NCBI RefSeq assembly: GCF_910586915.1
Contig: NZ_CAJULN010000004.1
Span: forward strand, 62,001 to 126,000
Length of the DNA stretch: 64,000 nt
From: an uncultured Bacteroides sp.
Lineage (GTDB): Bacteria > Bacteroidota > Bacteroidia > Bacteroidales > Bacteroidaceae
Reading direction: 5' to 3'
Shown here: positions 8,985 through 18,160 of the stretch, one piece after another
Layout of the letters: each line of letters begins with the position of its first letter
Position numbering within the stretch: the stretch's first letter is position 1
Translations under genes and position numbers: made by a program
The notes under the pieces: model-generated
The model's database searches: none
The model's input: only the letters and a program-made list of their open reading frames with translations
What the model was told of the DNA's origin: nothing

Positions 8985-9313
8985 TACTTAATCTCCTCTC
9001 CTGATTTTTTAGAATAACGTACTACAGTTCTTTTACCATCCAAAGAACTTACTTTTCTTCCAATACGCGTTGCTTTACCAGTTTTTGGATCAACCGGGTT
9101 CAAATTTGAAATATGGATGGAAGCCTCTTGCTTCACGATACCACCTTGCGGGTTCTTCGCATTGGGTTTAGTGCTCTTAGATACCATATTGATACCTTCT
9201 ACAAACGCACGTCCTTCTTTAACAAGAACCTTCAATACACGACCAGTTTTGCCCTTATCTTCACCAGCATTTACGTAAACTGTGTCGCCTTTTTTAATAT
9301 GTAATTTACTCAT
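8984..9313 (-). CDS. rplX: 50S ribosomal protein L24
   Basis: 109 residues. It contains the N-terminal KOW motif (KKGDTVYVNAGEDKGKTGRV) of L24, an assembly-initiating protein at the tunnel exit. The middle GINMVSKSTKPNAKNPQGGI and the end VRYSKKSGEEIK agree with the family. It overlaps the rplE start by one base. Confidence 0.98.
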   Translation of the reverse strand: MSKLHIKKGDTVYVNAGEDKGKTGRVLKVLVKEGRAFVEGINMVSKSTKPNAKNPQGGIVKQEASIHISNLNPVDPKTGKATRIGRKVSSLDGKRTVVRYSKKSGEEIK

Positions 9314-9333
9314 TACTTAAATCTTTTACAAAA

Positions 9334-9699
9334 TTAAAGTACCTCAGGCGCAAGTGACACCACTTTCATGTTTGCAGCACGAAGTTCTCTTGCTACAGGA
9401 CCGAAAATACGACTTCCTCTAATTTCACCTGCATTGTTCAACAACACGCAAGCATTATCGTCAAAACGTATATAAGAACCATCGGGACGACGGATTTCTT
9501 TCTTTGTACGTACAATCAAAGCCTTTGATACTGCACCTTTTTTAACATCACTCGAAGGGATAACGCTCTTCACTGAAACCACAATGACATCCCCCACTGA
9601 AGCGTAGCGACGACGTGTACCGCCCAAAACGCGGATACACATAGCCTCTTTAGCTCCACTGTTATCACATACTGTAAGTCTGGATTCTACTTGTATCAT
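9334..9699 (-). CDS. rplN: 50S ribosomal protein L14
   Basis: 121 residues. It starts MIQVESRLTVCDNSGAKEAM and has RRYASVGDVIVVSVK, KALIVRTKKEIRRPDGSYIR and the end RAANMKVVSLAPEVL, all characteristic of L14 at the subunit interface. It follows rpsQ by 2 bases, marking the S10-spc junction without a visible terminator. Confidence 0.98.
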   Translation of the reverse strand: MIQVESRLTVCDNSGAKEAMCIRVLGGTRRRYASVGDVIVVSVKSVIPSSDVKKGAVSKALIVRTKKEIRRPDGSYIRFDDNACVLLNNAGEIRGSRIFGPVARELRAANMKVVSLAPEVL

Positions 9700-9701
9700 A
9701 A

Positions 9702-9971
9702 TTACTTAGCTCTTTCAATTATTTCTACTACTCTCCATCTTTTCGTCTTGCTCAAAGGACGAGTTTCCATGATGCGTACAGTATCACCGATATTGCATTC
9801 ATTTTTTTCATCATGAGCATGGTATTTCTTCGTTTTGCTAACGAACTTACCATATATAGGGTGCTTTTCTTTAAACTTAGCAGCAACGGTGATGGTTTTG
9901 TCCATCTTATTGCTTGACACAACCCCTGTTCTTTCTTTTCTTAAATTTCTTGCTTCCATCAAGCTGATCAT
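9702..9971 (-). CDS. rpsQ: 30S ribosomal protein S17
   Basis: S17, an early 16S rRNA binder. Two starts are possible. The ATG ending at 9971 (MISLMEARN, 89 residues) overlaps the rpmC stop in an ATGA arrangement that favours coupled translation. The internal ATG ending at 9959 (MEARNLRKERTGVVSSNKMD, 85 residues) fits the usual S17 N-terminus better. The rest (TVAAKFKEKHPIYGKFV, CNIGDTVRIMETRPLSKTKR) is typical. The identity is certain but the exact start is not. Confidence 0.95.
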   Translation of the reverse strand: MISLMEARNLRKERTGVVSSNKMDKTITVAAKFKEKHPIYGKFVSKTKKYHAHDEKNECNIGDTVRIMETRPLSKTKRWRVVEIIERAK

Positions 9972-10165
9972 TTATTGTTAAGTTCTCTTTGGCGTAACTC
10001 GGTTTTCATACGCGCGATAGTCCTGCGTAACTGTTTGATTTGAGCAGGATTTTCCAAAGGAGAAATAGAATGATTGATAACCATTTGGTCATAATTAGCT
10101 GTTTCTGCCTGTACTCTTTCTACTAAATCATTAGTAGTCATTTCTTTAATTTCTGCAATTTTCAT
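9968..10165 (-). CDS. rpmC: 50S ribosomal protein L29
   Basis: 65 residues forming a small helical hairpin protein near the tunnel exit. It starts MKIAEIKEMTTNDLVERVQA and has the conserved NPAQIKQLRRTIARMKTELR helix. Its TGA stop overlaps the upstream candidate ATG of rpsQ. It follows rplP by 5 bases. Confidence 0.97.
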   Translation of the reverse strand: MKIAEIKEMTTNDLVERVQAETANYDQMVINHSISPLENPAQIKQLRRTIARMKTELRQRELNNK

Positions 10166-10170
10166 ACCAC

Positions 10171-10605
10171 TTACGCATTTTGATTTTGAATATCATAATC
10201 ACGTCTTACGACAAACTTCGTTGTAATAGGAAGTTTCTGAGCAGCTAAGCGCAACGCTTCTTTCGCAATTTCGTAAGATACTCCTTCAGCTTCGATGATG
10301 ATTCTTCCCGGAGTTACAGGAGCCACAAATCCTTCCGGAGCACCTTTACCTTTACCCATACGTACATCGGCAGGCTTTCTTGTGATAGGCTTATCCGGGA
10401 ATATACGAATCCAGATCTGTCCTTGACGTTGCATATATCTTGTTACTGCAATACGAGCAGCTTCGATCTGACGGCCTGTAATCCATTTAGTCTCCAAAGC
10501 CTTTATGCCAAAAGAGCCAAAGGCCAACTGGTTACCTCTTTGGGCGTTACCTTTCTGGCGGCCTTTTTGTTGTCTTCTGAATTTTGTCTTTTTCGGTTGT
10601 AACAT
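10171..10605 (-). CDS. rplP: 50S ribosomal protein L16
   Basis: 144 residues. L16 helps position A-site tRNA. It starts MLQPKKTKFRRQQKGRQKGN, and the middle IWIRIFPDKPITRKPADVRM with GKGKGAPEGFVAPV are the family signatures. It lies between rpsC and rpmC in S10-operon order. Confidence 0.98.
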   Translation of the reverse strand: MLQPKKTKFRRQQKGRQKGNAQRGNQLAFGSFGIKALETKWITGRQIEAARIAVTRYMQRQGQIWIRIFPDKPITRKPADVRMGKGKGAPEGFVAPVTPGRIIIEAEGVSYEIAKEALRLAAQKLPITTKFVVRRDYDIQNQNA

Positions 10606-10628
10606 AGTTTCCTAAAATTCAAATTCGT

Positions 10629-11360
10629 TTAGCGATTATTTTTCTTTCTTTTGAAGTTTTTGCCGCCGTTGTTTCCACCATTGTTTCCACGACCACTTTC
10701 TTTGCTTTGTGTAAAGTTCGGAGCCAATTCTCTCTTTCCAAATACTTCACCTCTACAAATCCAAACTTTGATACCCAGCAAACCTACTTTGGTCAATGCT
10801 TCTGCATGACAGTAGTCGATATCTGCTCTGAAAGTGTGCAACGGAGTTCTTCCTTCCTTATACATTTCAGAACGAGCCATTTCCGCTCCATTCAAACGTC
10901 CTGAAATCTGAATTTTGATACCTTCGGCACCCATACGCATTGTGTTTGCGATAGCCATCTTGATGGCACGGCGATAGGCAATTTTACCTTCTACCTGGCG
11001 AGCGATGTTGTTGGCAACAATCACAGCGTCGAGTTCGGGTCTCTTCACTTCAAAGATATTGATTTGAATATCTTTGTCGGTAACCTTCTTCAACTCCTCT
11101 TTCAGTTTATCAACTTCTTGGCCACCTTTACCGATAATAATACCCGGGCGAGCAGTACAAACAGTAATAGTAACGAGCTTCAGCGTACGTTCAATTACGA
11201 TTCTTGATACACTTGCCTTTGCAAGTCTTGCATTAAGATATTTACGGATTTTGCTATCTTCCAGCAAAGAATCACCGTAATCATTTCCACCGTACCAGTT
11301 AGAATCCCATCCTCTGATAATTCCTAAACGGTTGCTTATTGGATTAACTTTTTGTCCCAT
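10629..11360 (-). CDS. rpsC: 30S ribosomal protein S3
   Basis: 243 residues. S3 forms part of the mRNA entry helicase. It starts MGQKVNPISNRLGIIRGWDS; the KH domain carries RPGIIIGKGGQEVDKLKEEL around residue 75-95, and the C-terminal domain has KIQISGRLNGAEMARSEMYK and GRTPLHTFRADIDY. It ends with a low-complexity glycine/asparagine and lysine tail (GRGNNGGNNGGKNFKRKKNN) typical of Bacteroidetes S3. It lies 5 bases after rplV. Confidence 0.98.
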   Translation of the reverse strand: MGQKVNPISNRLGIIRGWDSNWYGGNDYGDSLLEDSKIRKYLNARLAKASVSRIVIERTLKLVTITVCTARPGIIIGKGGQEVDKLKEELKKVTDKDIQINIFEVKRPELDAVIVANNIARQVEGKIAYRRAIKMAIANTMRMGAEGIKIQISGRLNGAEMARSEMYKEGRTPLHTFRADIDYCHAEALTKVGLLGIKVWICRGEVFGKRELAPNFTQSKESGRGNNGGNNGGKNFKRKKNNR

Positions 11361-11365
11361 CTACC

Positions 11366-11776
11366 TTAATTTTGATCTTCGTTATTACTTTTAGCACCAA
11401 CGAACAATGTTACGTGATTTGAACGTTTGCGAATTCTATAACCTCTACCCTGTGGTGCCGGTCTCATTCTTTTAAGCGTAGCTCCACCATCAACAAAAAT
11501 CTTTGTTACGAACAATTCGCCGCTTTCTGCCTTACGTTCGTTTTTCTGTTCCCAGTTAGCAATTGCAGAGCGAAGCAGTTTTTCCACTCTTGCAGCAGCT
11601 TCTTTTGAAGAAAATTTCAAAACACCAAGTGCTCTGTTCACTTCCATGCCGCGAATCATGTCTGCCACCAGACGCATCTTGCGCGGAGAAGTAGGAACAT
11701 TTTGCAATTTTGCAAAATACATGGTCTTAAGGGCTTCTTTTCTCTTTTCAGCCGATATTTTTTTTCTTGCTCCCAT
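11366..11776 (-). CDS. rplV: 50S ribosomal protein L22
   Basis: 136 residues. L22 lines the peptide exit tunnel; the extended hairpin loop (DGGATLKRMRPAPQGRGYRI) contains the tip where macrolide-affecting mutations occur and looks unmodified. The N-terminal part LQNVPTSPRKMRLVADMIRG is typical. It lies between rpsS and rpsC. Confidence 0.98.
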   Translation of the reverse strand: MGARKKISAEKRKEALKTMYFAKLQNVPTSPRKMRLVADMIRGMEVNRALGVLKFSSKEAAARVEKLLRSAIANWEQKNERKAESGELFVTKIFVDGGATLKRMRPAPQGRGYRIRKRSNHVTLFVGAKSNNEDQN

Positions 11777-11812
11777 TATTATTTATTACTTTATTATTTC
11801 AAATAAATCCTG

Positions 11813-12082
11813 TTATTTTTTCTTGTTACCAGCGTGTCCTCTGAATGTACGAGTTGGAGCGAATTCGCCCAACTTGTGTCCTACCATATTTTCGGTAACA
11901 TAAACAGGAATAAATTTATTTCCATTGTGAACTGCAACAGTATGGCCTACAAAATCAGGCGAAATCATTGAAGCTCTGGCCCAAGTCTTTACTACGACTT
12001 TCTTGCCTGATTCATTCATTGCAAGAATTCTCTTTTCGAGTTTTACGTTGATATATGGACCTTTTTTTAATGAACGACTCAT
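11813..12082 (-). CDS. rpsS: 30S ribosomal protein S19
   Basis: 89 residues. It starts MSRSLKKGPYINVKLEKRIL and has TWARASMISPDFVGHTVAVH and the end APTRTFRGHAGNKKK, the hallmarks of S19 in the 30S head. It lies 20 bases after rplB. Confidence 0.98.
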   Translation of the reverse strand: MSRSLKKGPYINVKLEKRILAMNESGKKVVVKTWARASMISPDFVGHTVAVHNGNKFIPVYVTENMVGHKLGEFAPTRTFRGHAGNKKK

Positions 12083-12102
12083 AGTTTACTCAATTAATCA
12101 GA

Positions 12103-12927
12103 TTACTTTTTTCTTCTCTCAATAATGTACTTAGATGATTGTTTCTTAGGAGCTCTTGTCTTAAGTCCCTTAGCGTACAATCCCTTACGTGATCTTGGGT
12201 GACCTCCGGAAGCACGTCCTTCACCACCACCCATCGGGTGATCAACCGGGTTCATAACAACACCACGGTTGCGAGGACGACGTCCTTGCCAACGAGAGCG
12301 TCCAGCTTTACCTGAACTTTCCAATCCATGATCTGAGTTACCTACACTACCGATAGTAGCTTTGCATGTGCTAAGAATCTGTCTTACTTCACCTGAAGGC
12401 AACTTGATTACACAGTACTTACCCTCACGAGAAGTCAACTGTGCGAAGTTACCAGCCGAGCGAACCAACGCTGCGCCCTGTCCCGGACGTAATTCGATGT
12501 TGTGGATTACAGTACCCACCGGGATGTTCTGAAGCGGAAGAGCGTTACCGATTTCCGGTGCAGCTGTTTCACCAGACATTAAAGTCGCGCCAACTTGCAA
12601 TCCATTGGGAGCAATAATGTATCTTTTTTCTCCATCAGCGTAAAACAACAAAGCGATACGAGCCGAACGGTTCGGATCGTATTCTATCGTTTTAACTACT
12701 GCTGGAACACCGTCTTTATTTCTCTTGAAATCAACAATTCTAATCACCTTTCTATGACCGCCGCCGATGTAGCGCATTGTCATCTTACCTTCGTTGTTAC
12801 GACCTCCGGATGATTTCTTACCATACACAAGAGACTTTTCTGGTACTGATGCAGTAATTTCTTCGAAAGTACCAATAATTTTATGTCTTTGCCCCGGTGT
12901 TGTGGGCTTAAATTTACGTACTGCCAT
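12103..12927 (-). CDS. rplB: 50S ribosomal protein L2
   Basis: 274 residues, full length. L2 joins the subunits and supports the peptidyl transferase centre. It starts MAVRKFKPTTPGQRHKIIGT. The conserved C-terminal segment VVMNPVDHPMGGGEGRASGG includes the histidine implicated in peptidyl transfer. It follows rplW by 5 bases. Confidence 0.98.
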   Translation of the reverse strand: MAVRKFKPTTPGQRHKIIGTFEEITASVPEKSLVYGKKSSGGRNNEGKMTMRYIGGGHRKVIRIVDFKRNKDGVPAVVKTIEYDPNRSARIALLFYADGEKRYIIAPNGLQVGATLMSGETAAPEIGNALPLQNIPVGTVIHNIELRPGQGAALVRSAGNFAQLTSREGKYCVIKLPSGEVRQILSTCKATIGSVGNSDHGLESSGKAGRSRWQGRRPRNRGVVMNPVDHPMGGGEGRASGGHPRSRKGLYAKGLKTRAPKKQSSKYIIERRKK

Positions 12928-12932
12928 TTTTA

Positions 12933-13223
12933 TTAAATATTGCTATAAAAATCAATAGTATCTCCTTCTTTCAATGTAACGATTGCTTTTTTGTATGCAT
13001 TCGTACGACCATTGATGATACCTGCTTTCGTATAACGGCTCTTATTTTTGCCAGCATACCGTAAGGTATTTACATCAACTACTGTAACATTATAAAGAGC
13101 TTCAACTTCCTTCTTAATTTCCAGTTTGTTAGCTTCAGGACGCACTACAAAGCCGAAACGGTTCAGCTTGTCAGTGATTGCAGTCATTTTTTCTGTTACC
13201 AACGGTTTAATAATAATTCCCAT
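12933..13223 (-). CDS. rplW: 50S ribosomal protein L23
   Basis: 96 residues. L23 is the docking site of trigger factor and SRP at the tunnel exit. It starts MGIIIKPLVTEKMTAITDKL and has the VEALYNVTVVDVNTLRYAGK segment of the family. It lies between rplD and rplB. Confidence 0.97.
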   Translation of the reverse strand: MGIIIKPLVTEKMTAITDKLNRFGFVVRPEANKLEIKKEVEALYNVTVVDVNTLRYAGKNKSRYTKAGIINGRTNAYKKAIVTLKEGDTIDFYSNI

Positions 13224-13239
13224 TATTTAAGCCTCCTTT

Positions 13240-13866
13240 TTAAATTAAGATATTGTCAATAGCTTTCAAAGAGTTTTCTGTAAGCACGATAACCCCAGCA
13301 TTCAATACTCTGTAAGTATTTAATCCTGAGATAGTCTGTACATTAACACCTTCGATGTTACGAGCTGACAAATATACGTTTTTATTTGCTTCCGGTAAAA
13401 TCATAAGTAGCTTTTTGTCGGAAACTTTAAGATTTTTTGTCATTCCAACGAAATCTTTTGTCTTCGGAGCTTCGAAAGTGAAGTCTTCTACGACAACGAT
13501 TGCATTGTTCTGAGCTTTATAAGACAGAGCTGACTTGCGGGCCAATGTCTTAACTTTTTTATTCAACTTGAAGTAATAGTCTCTGGGGTTGGGACCGAAC
13601 ACGCGGCCACCACCTACGAGCACCGGTGAGTTCATATCACCACGACGAGCACCGCCGCCACCTTTCTGACGACCGATTTTGCGTGTAGAACCACTGATTT
13701 CACTTCTTTCTTTTGACTTATGAGTACCCTGACGCTGATTAGCCATAAATTGTTTTACGTCCAAATAGATAGCGTGGTCGTTGGGCTCAATTCCGAAGAT
13801 AGATTCGTTTAACGTAACCTTTCTCCCAGTGTCTTCACCTTTAATGTTATATACGTTAACTTCCAT
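13240..13866 (-). CDS. rplD: 50S ribosomal protein L4
   Basis: 208 residues. The extended loop reaching the tunnel is visible in TRKIGRQKGGGGARRGDMNS followed by GGGRVFGPNPRDYYFKLNKK. L4 is the autoregulator of the S10 operon in E. coli; no equivalent leader was identified here. Its start codon overlaps the last base of the rplC stop at 13866. Confidence 0.98.
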   Translation of the reverse strand: MEVNVYNIKGEDTGRKVTLNESIFGIEPNDHAIYLDVKQFMANQRQGTHKSKERSEISGSTRKIGRQKGGGGARRGDMNSPVLVGGGRVFGPNPRDYYFKLNKKVKTLARKSALSYKAQNNAIVVVEDFTFEAPKTKDFVGMTKNLKVSDKKLLMILPEANKNVYLSARNIEGVNVQTISGLNTYRVLNAGVIVLTENSLKAIDNILI

Positions 13867-14483
13867 TATTTCTCAATTAATACGATTGAACCTTTGCAAC
13901 CCGGGATAGAACCTTTGATCAGAAGAAGGTTGTGTTCCGCGATTACCTTTAATACTTGCAAGTTTTGCACAGTGACTCTGTCGCCACCAAGCTGTCCACC
14001 CATACGCATTCCTTTGAATACTTTTGCGGGGTAAGAACAAGCACCGATAGAACCCGGTTTACGAGCACGGTTGTGCTGTCCGTGAGTAGTCTGGCCTACA
14101 CCGCCGAAACCATGTCTTTTTACTACACCCTGGAAACCTTTACCTTTTGAAGTACCGACAACGTCTACAAAGTTAGCGTCGTTGAACAACTCTACGGTAA
14201 CTGTATCACCCAGATTCAATTCTGTTTCAAATTCTTTGAACTCAGCCAAGTGTCTCTTCGGCGTTACTCCTGCTTTTTTGAAGTGACCCATCAACGGTTT
14301 CGTAGTATGTTTTTCCTTTTTATCCTGGAAACCCAACTGAACTGCTGCATAGCCATCTTTTTCTACAGTCTTAACTTGAGTAACAACACAAGGACCTGCT
14401 TCGATAACAGTGCATGGTACGTTCTTACCATCGGCACTGAAAACGGATGTCATTCCGATTTTTTTTCCTAATAATCCTGGCAT
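13866..14483 (-). CDS. rplC: 50S ribosomal protein L3
   Basis: 205 residues. L3 approaches the peptidyl transferase centre. It starts MPGLLGKKIGMTSVFSADGK and has the conserved SKGKGFQGVVKRHGFGGVGQ and RKPGSIGACSYPAKVFKGMR segments. It overlaps rplD by one base and lies 18 bases after rpsJ. Confidence 0.98.
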   Translation of the reverse strand: MPGLLGKKIGMTSVFSADGKNVPCTVIEAGPCVVTQVKTVEKDGYAAVQLGFQDKKEKHTTKPLMGHFKKAGVTPKRHLAEFKEFETELNLGDTVTVELFNDANFVDVVGTSKGKGFQGVVKRHGFGGVGQTTHGQHNRARKPGSIGACSYPAKVFKGMRMGGQLGGDRVTVQNLQVLKVIAEHNLLLIKGSIPGCKGSIVLIEK

Positions 14484-14501
14484 TTCACTAATTTTTAATT
14501 A

Positions 14502-14807
14502 TCAAACTTTAATTTCTACTTCCACACCACTCGGCAACTCCAGCTTCATCAAGGCGTCTACCGTCTTAGCTGTTGAGCTATAGATGTCGATCAATCTCTT
14601 ATAAGAAGAGAGTTCGAACTGTTCGCGAGACTTCTTGTTAACGAAAGTCGAACGGTTCACTGTAAAGATACGCTTGTGCGTAGGCAAAGGAATCGGACCG
14701 CTAACGATAGCACCCGTAGCCTTTACGGTTCTTACAATCTTCTCAGCCGATTTGTCAACCAAGTTGTGGTCGTAAGATTTCAATTTAATTCTAATTTTCT
14801 GACTCAT
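14502..14807 (-). CDS. rpsJ: 30S ribosomal protein S10
   Basis: 101 residues. S10 is a ribosomal protein and also the NusE antitermination factor that binds NusB. It starts MSQKIRIKLKSYDHNLVDKS and has the IVSGPIPLPTHKRIFTVNRS loop. It heads the S10 segment, downstream of fusA across a hairpin. Confidence 0.98.
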   Translation of the reverse strand: MSQKIRIKLKSYDHNLVDKSAEKIVRTVKATGAIVSGPIPLPTHKRIFTVNRSTFVNKKSREQFELSSYKRLIDIYSSTAKTVDALMKLELPSGVEVEIKV

Positions 14808-14843
14808 TATATGTTTAAATTAAGATAATTATAAATAAGATAA

Positions 14844-14879
14844 AGCGGCAGGCTAAGAGTCATTCGCTAGCCTGCTGCT
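14844..14879 (-). terminator. Stem-loop between fusA and rpsJ
   Basis: Twelve-base arms (14844-14855 and 14868-14879) pair with one G-T and enclose 12 bases. On the minus strand the stem is followed by TTTATCTT, a weak U-tract. It may be a partial terminator that lowers read-through from the str genes into the S10 genes, or simply a processing site. Confidence 0.6.
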
Positions 14880-14888
14880 TAAGATATT

Positions 14889-17006
14889 TTAGAGTAAATC
14901 AGCACGTCCCTTCACTTCCTCCAACACTGCTTTCGCAATAGAAGTAGAAACTTGAGCGTGGTGAGAATAGGTCATAGATGAAGTTGCACGACCCGAAGTG
15001 ATGGTACGCAATGCTGTTACGTAACCGAACATTTCGGCCAGCGGAACCATTGCTTTCACGATGCGGGCACCCGAACGGCTTGATTCCATTCCTTCAACCT
15101 GTCCACGGCGTTTGTTCAAGTCGCCGATAACGTCACCCATGTTTTCTTCCGGAGTTACAACTTCCAACTTCATGATAGGCTCCATCAATACGGGACCTGC
15201 CTTAGAACAAGCGTTCTTGTAGGCTTGGATGGCACAGATTTCGAAAGACAACTGGTCAGAGTCAACCGGATGGAATGAACCGTCGACCAAAGTCACTTTC
15301 AATGAATCCAGCGGATAACCAGCCAATACACCGTTCTTCATTGCAGTTACGAAACCTTTCTGAACTGACGGGATGAATTCCTTCGGAATGTTACCACCCT
15401 TCACTTCGTCGATGAACTGCAATCCGCCTTCTTTGAAGTCTTCGTCAACCGGACCAATCTTAACGATGATATCGGCAAACTTACCGCGACCACCCGACTG
15501 CTTCTTGTAAACTTCGCGAAGGTCGACTGTCTTAGTAATGGCTTCTTTGTAGTTAACCTGAGGTTTACCCTGGTTACATTCTACCTTAAACTCGCGTTTC
15601 AAACGGTCGATAATGATATCCAAGTGAAGCTCACCCATACCTGAGATTACAGTCTGTCCTGTCTGTTCGTCAGTCTTCACTGTAAATGTCGGGTCTTCTT
15701 CAGCCAGTTTAGCCAAACCGTTAGACAGCTTATCCATATCTTTCTGAGTCTTGGGCTCAACGGCGATACCGATTACCGGTTCGGGGAAGTCCATAGATTC
15801 CAATACAATCGGAGCTGTTTCGTCGCACAATGTATCGCCTGTGTGGATATCTTTGAAACCTACACCGGCACCGATATCACCGGCACTGATTACTTCAACC
15901 GGATTCTGCTTGTTTGAGTGCATCTGGAACAGACGTGAAACACGTTCTTTCTTACCAGAGCGAGTGTTATAGATGTATGAACCGGCTTCAACCTTACCTG
16001 AATATACACGGAAGAAAGTCAGACGACCTACGTACGGATCGGTAGCAATCTTAAACGCCAAAGCAGAAGTCTTTTCGTCTTCACTCGGCTTGCGGTCTTC
16101 TTCAAGGCCGGTATCCGGGTTTTTACCGATTACATTTTCCGTATCCAGCGGAGAAGGCAAGAAAGCACAAACATAGTCGAGCAATGTCTGAACGCCTTTG
16201 TTCTTGAATGAAGAACCGCACAGCATCGGAACAACAGCCATCTGAACGGTAGCATTGCGAAGCGCTCTCAACACCTCTTCTTCTGTGATAGTAGAAGGAT
16301 CGTCGAAATATTTCTCCATCAAAGCATCGTCGAATTCAGCTACTTTTTCGAGCATCTTGTCTCTCCATTCGTTAGCTTCGTCTACCAGATTGGCAGGGAT
16401 TTCTTCTACGGTGTAGTCAGCTCCCATTGTCTCATCGTGCCAGTAGATAGCTTTCATCTTAATCAAGTCTACAAGACCTTTGAAAGTTTCTTCAGCACCG
16501 ATAGGGACAACAATCGGACAAGGGTTTGCTCCCAAAACGTCCTTCATCTGACGCACTACTTCGAAAAAGTCAGCGCCCGAACGGTCCATTTTGTTTACGT
16601 ATGCGATACGCGGAACATTGTATTTGTCAGCCTGACGCCATACCGTTTCCGACTGCGGTTCTACACCACCTACTGCACAGTAAGCAGCAACAGCACCGTC
16701 GAGGATACGCAACGAACGTTCTACCTCTGCGGTAAAGTCAACGTGTCCCGGAGTGTCAATCAGGTTGATTTTGTAAGTATCACCGGCATATTTCCATCTT
16801 GTTGTCGTAGCAGCAGATGTAATAGTGATACCACGTTCTTGCTCCTGTTCCATCCAGTCCATTGTAGCGGCACCGTCGTGCACCTCACCGATTTTGTGAG
16901 TCAATCCGGTGTAGAACAGGATACGTTCAGAAGTTGTTGTTTTTCCGGCATCGATGTGAGCCATGATACCGATATTACGAGTCAAATGTAAATCTTGCTT
17001 AGCCAT
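14889..17006 (-). CDS. fusA: Elongation factor G
   Basis: 705 residues, full length. EF-G is the translocation GTPase. Its G motifs are visible near the N-terminus: AHIDAGKTTTSERIL (G1), RGITITSAATT (G2), DTPGHVDF (G3) and NKMDRSGADF (G4). The C-terminal domains include SGMGELHLDIIIDRLKREF and FGYVTALRTITSGRATSSM. It follows rpsG by 38 bases. Confidence 0.98.
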   Translation of the reverse strand: MAKQDLHLTRNIGIMAHIDAGKTTTSERILFYTGLTHKIGEVHDGAATMDWMEQEQERGITITSAATTTRWKYAGDTYKINLIDTPGHVDFTAEVERSLRILDGAVAAYCAVGGVEPQSETVWRQADKYNVPRIAYVNKMDRSGADFFEVVRQMKDVLGANPCPIVVPIGAEETFKGLVDLIKMKAIYWHDETMGADYTVEEIPANLVDEANEWRDKMLEKVAEFDDALMEKYFDDPSTITEEEVLRALRNATVQMAVVPMLCGSSFKNKGVQTLLDYVCAFLPSPLDTENVIGKNPDTGLEEDRKPSEDEKTSALAFKIATDPYVGRLTFFRVYSGKVEAGSYIYNTRSGKKERVSRLFQMHSNKQNPVEVISAGDIGAGVGFKDIHTGDTLCDETAPIVLESMDFPEPVIGIAVEPKTQKDMDKLSNGLAKLAEEDPTFTVKTDEQTGQTVISGMGELHLDIIIDRLKREFKVECNQGKPQVNYKEAITKTVDLREVYKKQSGGRGKFADIIVKIGPVDEDFKEGGLQFIDEVKGGNIPKEFIPSVQKGFVTAMKNGVLAGYPLDSLKVTLVDGSFHPVDSDQLSFEICAIQAYKNACSKAGPVLMEPIMKLEVVTPEENMGDVIGDLNKRRGQVEGMESSRSGARIVKAMVPLAEMFGYVTALRTITSGRATSSMTYSHHAQVSTSIAKAVLEEVKGRADLL

Positions 17007-17044
17007 TTTAATTTCCTCTACTTTAAGTTTTTATAATTACAGTA

Positions 17045-17521
17045 TTAGAATCTAAAATGAGCGAATGCGCGGTTAGCTTCTGCCATTCTGTGCATATCTT
17101 CTTTACGCTTGAATGCACCACCTTGTTCATTGAAAGCATCCATGATTTCGGCAGCCAGCTTATCAGCCATTGATTTACCACCTCTTTTGCGTGCAAACAG
17201 AATCAGATTCTTCATTGAGATTGATTCTTTGCGGTCGGGGCGGATTTCTGTAGGAACTTGGAAAGTAGCACCACCTACACGGCGAGACTTAACTTCCACT
17301 TGCGGAGTCACATTATCCAAAGCCTTTTTCCAGATTTCAAGAGCAGTTTTTTCCTCGTTAGGAAGTTTTGCTTTTACTGTTTCCAGAGCGGCATAAAAGA
17401 TTTCATAAGATGCATTTTTCTTACCGTCATACATCAAGTGGTTCACGAACTTAGAAACCTTTTGGTCATTAAAAACGGGGTCCGGAAGGATGACACGTTT
17501 TTTGGGTTTAGCTTTTCTCAT
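17045..17521 (-). CDS. rpsG: 30S ribosomal protein S7
   Basis: 158 residues. S7 nucleates assembly of the 30S head. It starts MRKAKPKKRVILPDPVFNDQ and has PQVEVKSRRVGGATFQVPTE and the C-terminal AFKRKEDMHRMAEANRAFAH. It is separated from rpsL by 144 bases in which no gene or clear hairpin was found. Confidence 0.98.
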   Translation of the reverse strand: MRKAKPKKRVILPDPVFNDQKVSKFVNHLMYDGKKNASYEIFYAALETVKAKLPNEEKTALEIWKKALDNVTPQVEVKSRRVGGATFQVPTEIRPDRKESISMKNLILFARKRGGKSMADKLAAEIMDAFNEQGGAFKRKEDMHRMAEANRAFAHFRF

Positions 17522-17665
17522 TTGTTTGAAAAATAATGTTTTGTTCTTGGTTGTCTACTTCTTGACTTCTTCAACTCTCCCTCCGGAGAATTTACTCAAC
17601 CCTTAGCATCTCCAACAAACTAAAACGTAAGTTATTACTTTAATTTTTTAACAAGATTTTAATCT

Positions 17666-18067
17666 TTATTTTTTCTTAGCCGGTGCTGCTTGTCCCGGTT
17701 TCGGACGCTTAGCTCCGTATTTGGAACGTCTTTGAGTACGGCCTGCCACGCCTGCTGTATCAAGTGTTCCACGAACAACGTGATAGCGTACACCCGGAAG
17801 GTCTTTCACACGACCGCCGCGTACGAGAACGATGGAGTGTTCCTGCAAGTTGTGTCCTTCGCCCGGGATGTAAGAGTTCACCTCTTTCTGGTTTGTCAAA
17901 CGCACACGAGCTACTTTACGCATTGCAGAGTTCGGCTTCTTCGGAGTAGTTGTGTATACTCTCACGCAAACGCCACGTCTTTGAGGACATGAATCCAAAG
18001 CCGGAGATTTACTCTTCTCCACCAACGCTTCGCGTCCTTTTCTTACTAATTGCTGAATTGTAGGCAT
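17666..18067 (-). CDS. rpsL: 30S ribosomal protein S12
   Basis: 133 residues. S12 controls decoding fidelity. The two streptomycin hot spots look wild type, with lysines in TPKKPNSAMRKVARVRLTN and GGRVKDLPGVRYHVVRG. The C-terminus has a lysine-rich extension ending APAKKK. It is the first gene of the str-S10-spc-alpha run and is preceded by a clear promoter. Confidence 0.98.
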   Translation of the reverse strand: MPTIQQLVRKGREALVEKSKSPALDSCPQRRGVCVRVYTTTPKKPNSAMRKVARVRLTNQKEVNSYIPGEGHNLQEHSIVLVRGGRVKDLPGVRYHVVRGTLDTAGVAGRTQRRSKYGAKRPKPGQAAPAKKK

Positions 18068-18129
18068 TTTAATTGTTTTTTGATTTATATTATTGTTATA
18101 TTAATTTCGTAACTATACATTTCGGGGTG

Positions 18130-18160
18130 CAAAAGTACGAATTAATATTTGAATAGACAA
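18130..18160 (-). promoter_or_regulatory. Promoter of the rpsL (str) operon
   Basis: On the minus strand TACTTTTG (18130-18137) matches the Bacteroides -7 consensus TAnnTTTG, and TTG (18158-18160) lies 20 bases upstream as the -33 element. Transcription would start near 18123, giving a leader of about 55 bases before the rpsL start. It is the most likely promoter for the ribosomal protein cluster. Confidence 0.82.
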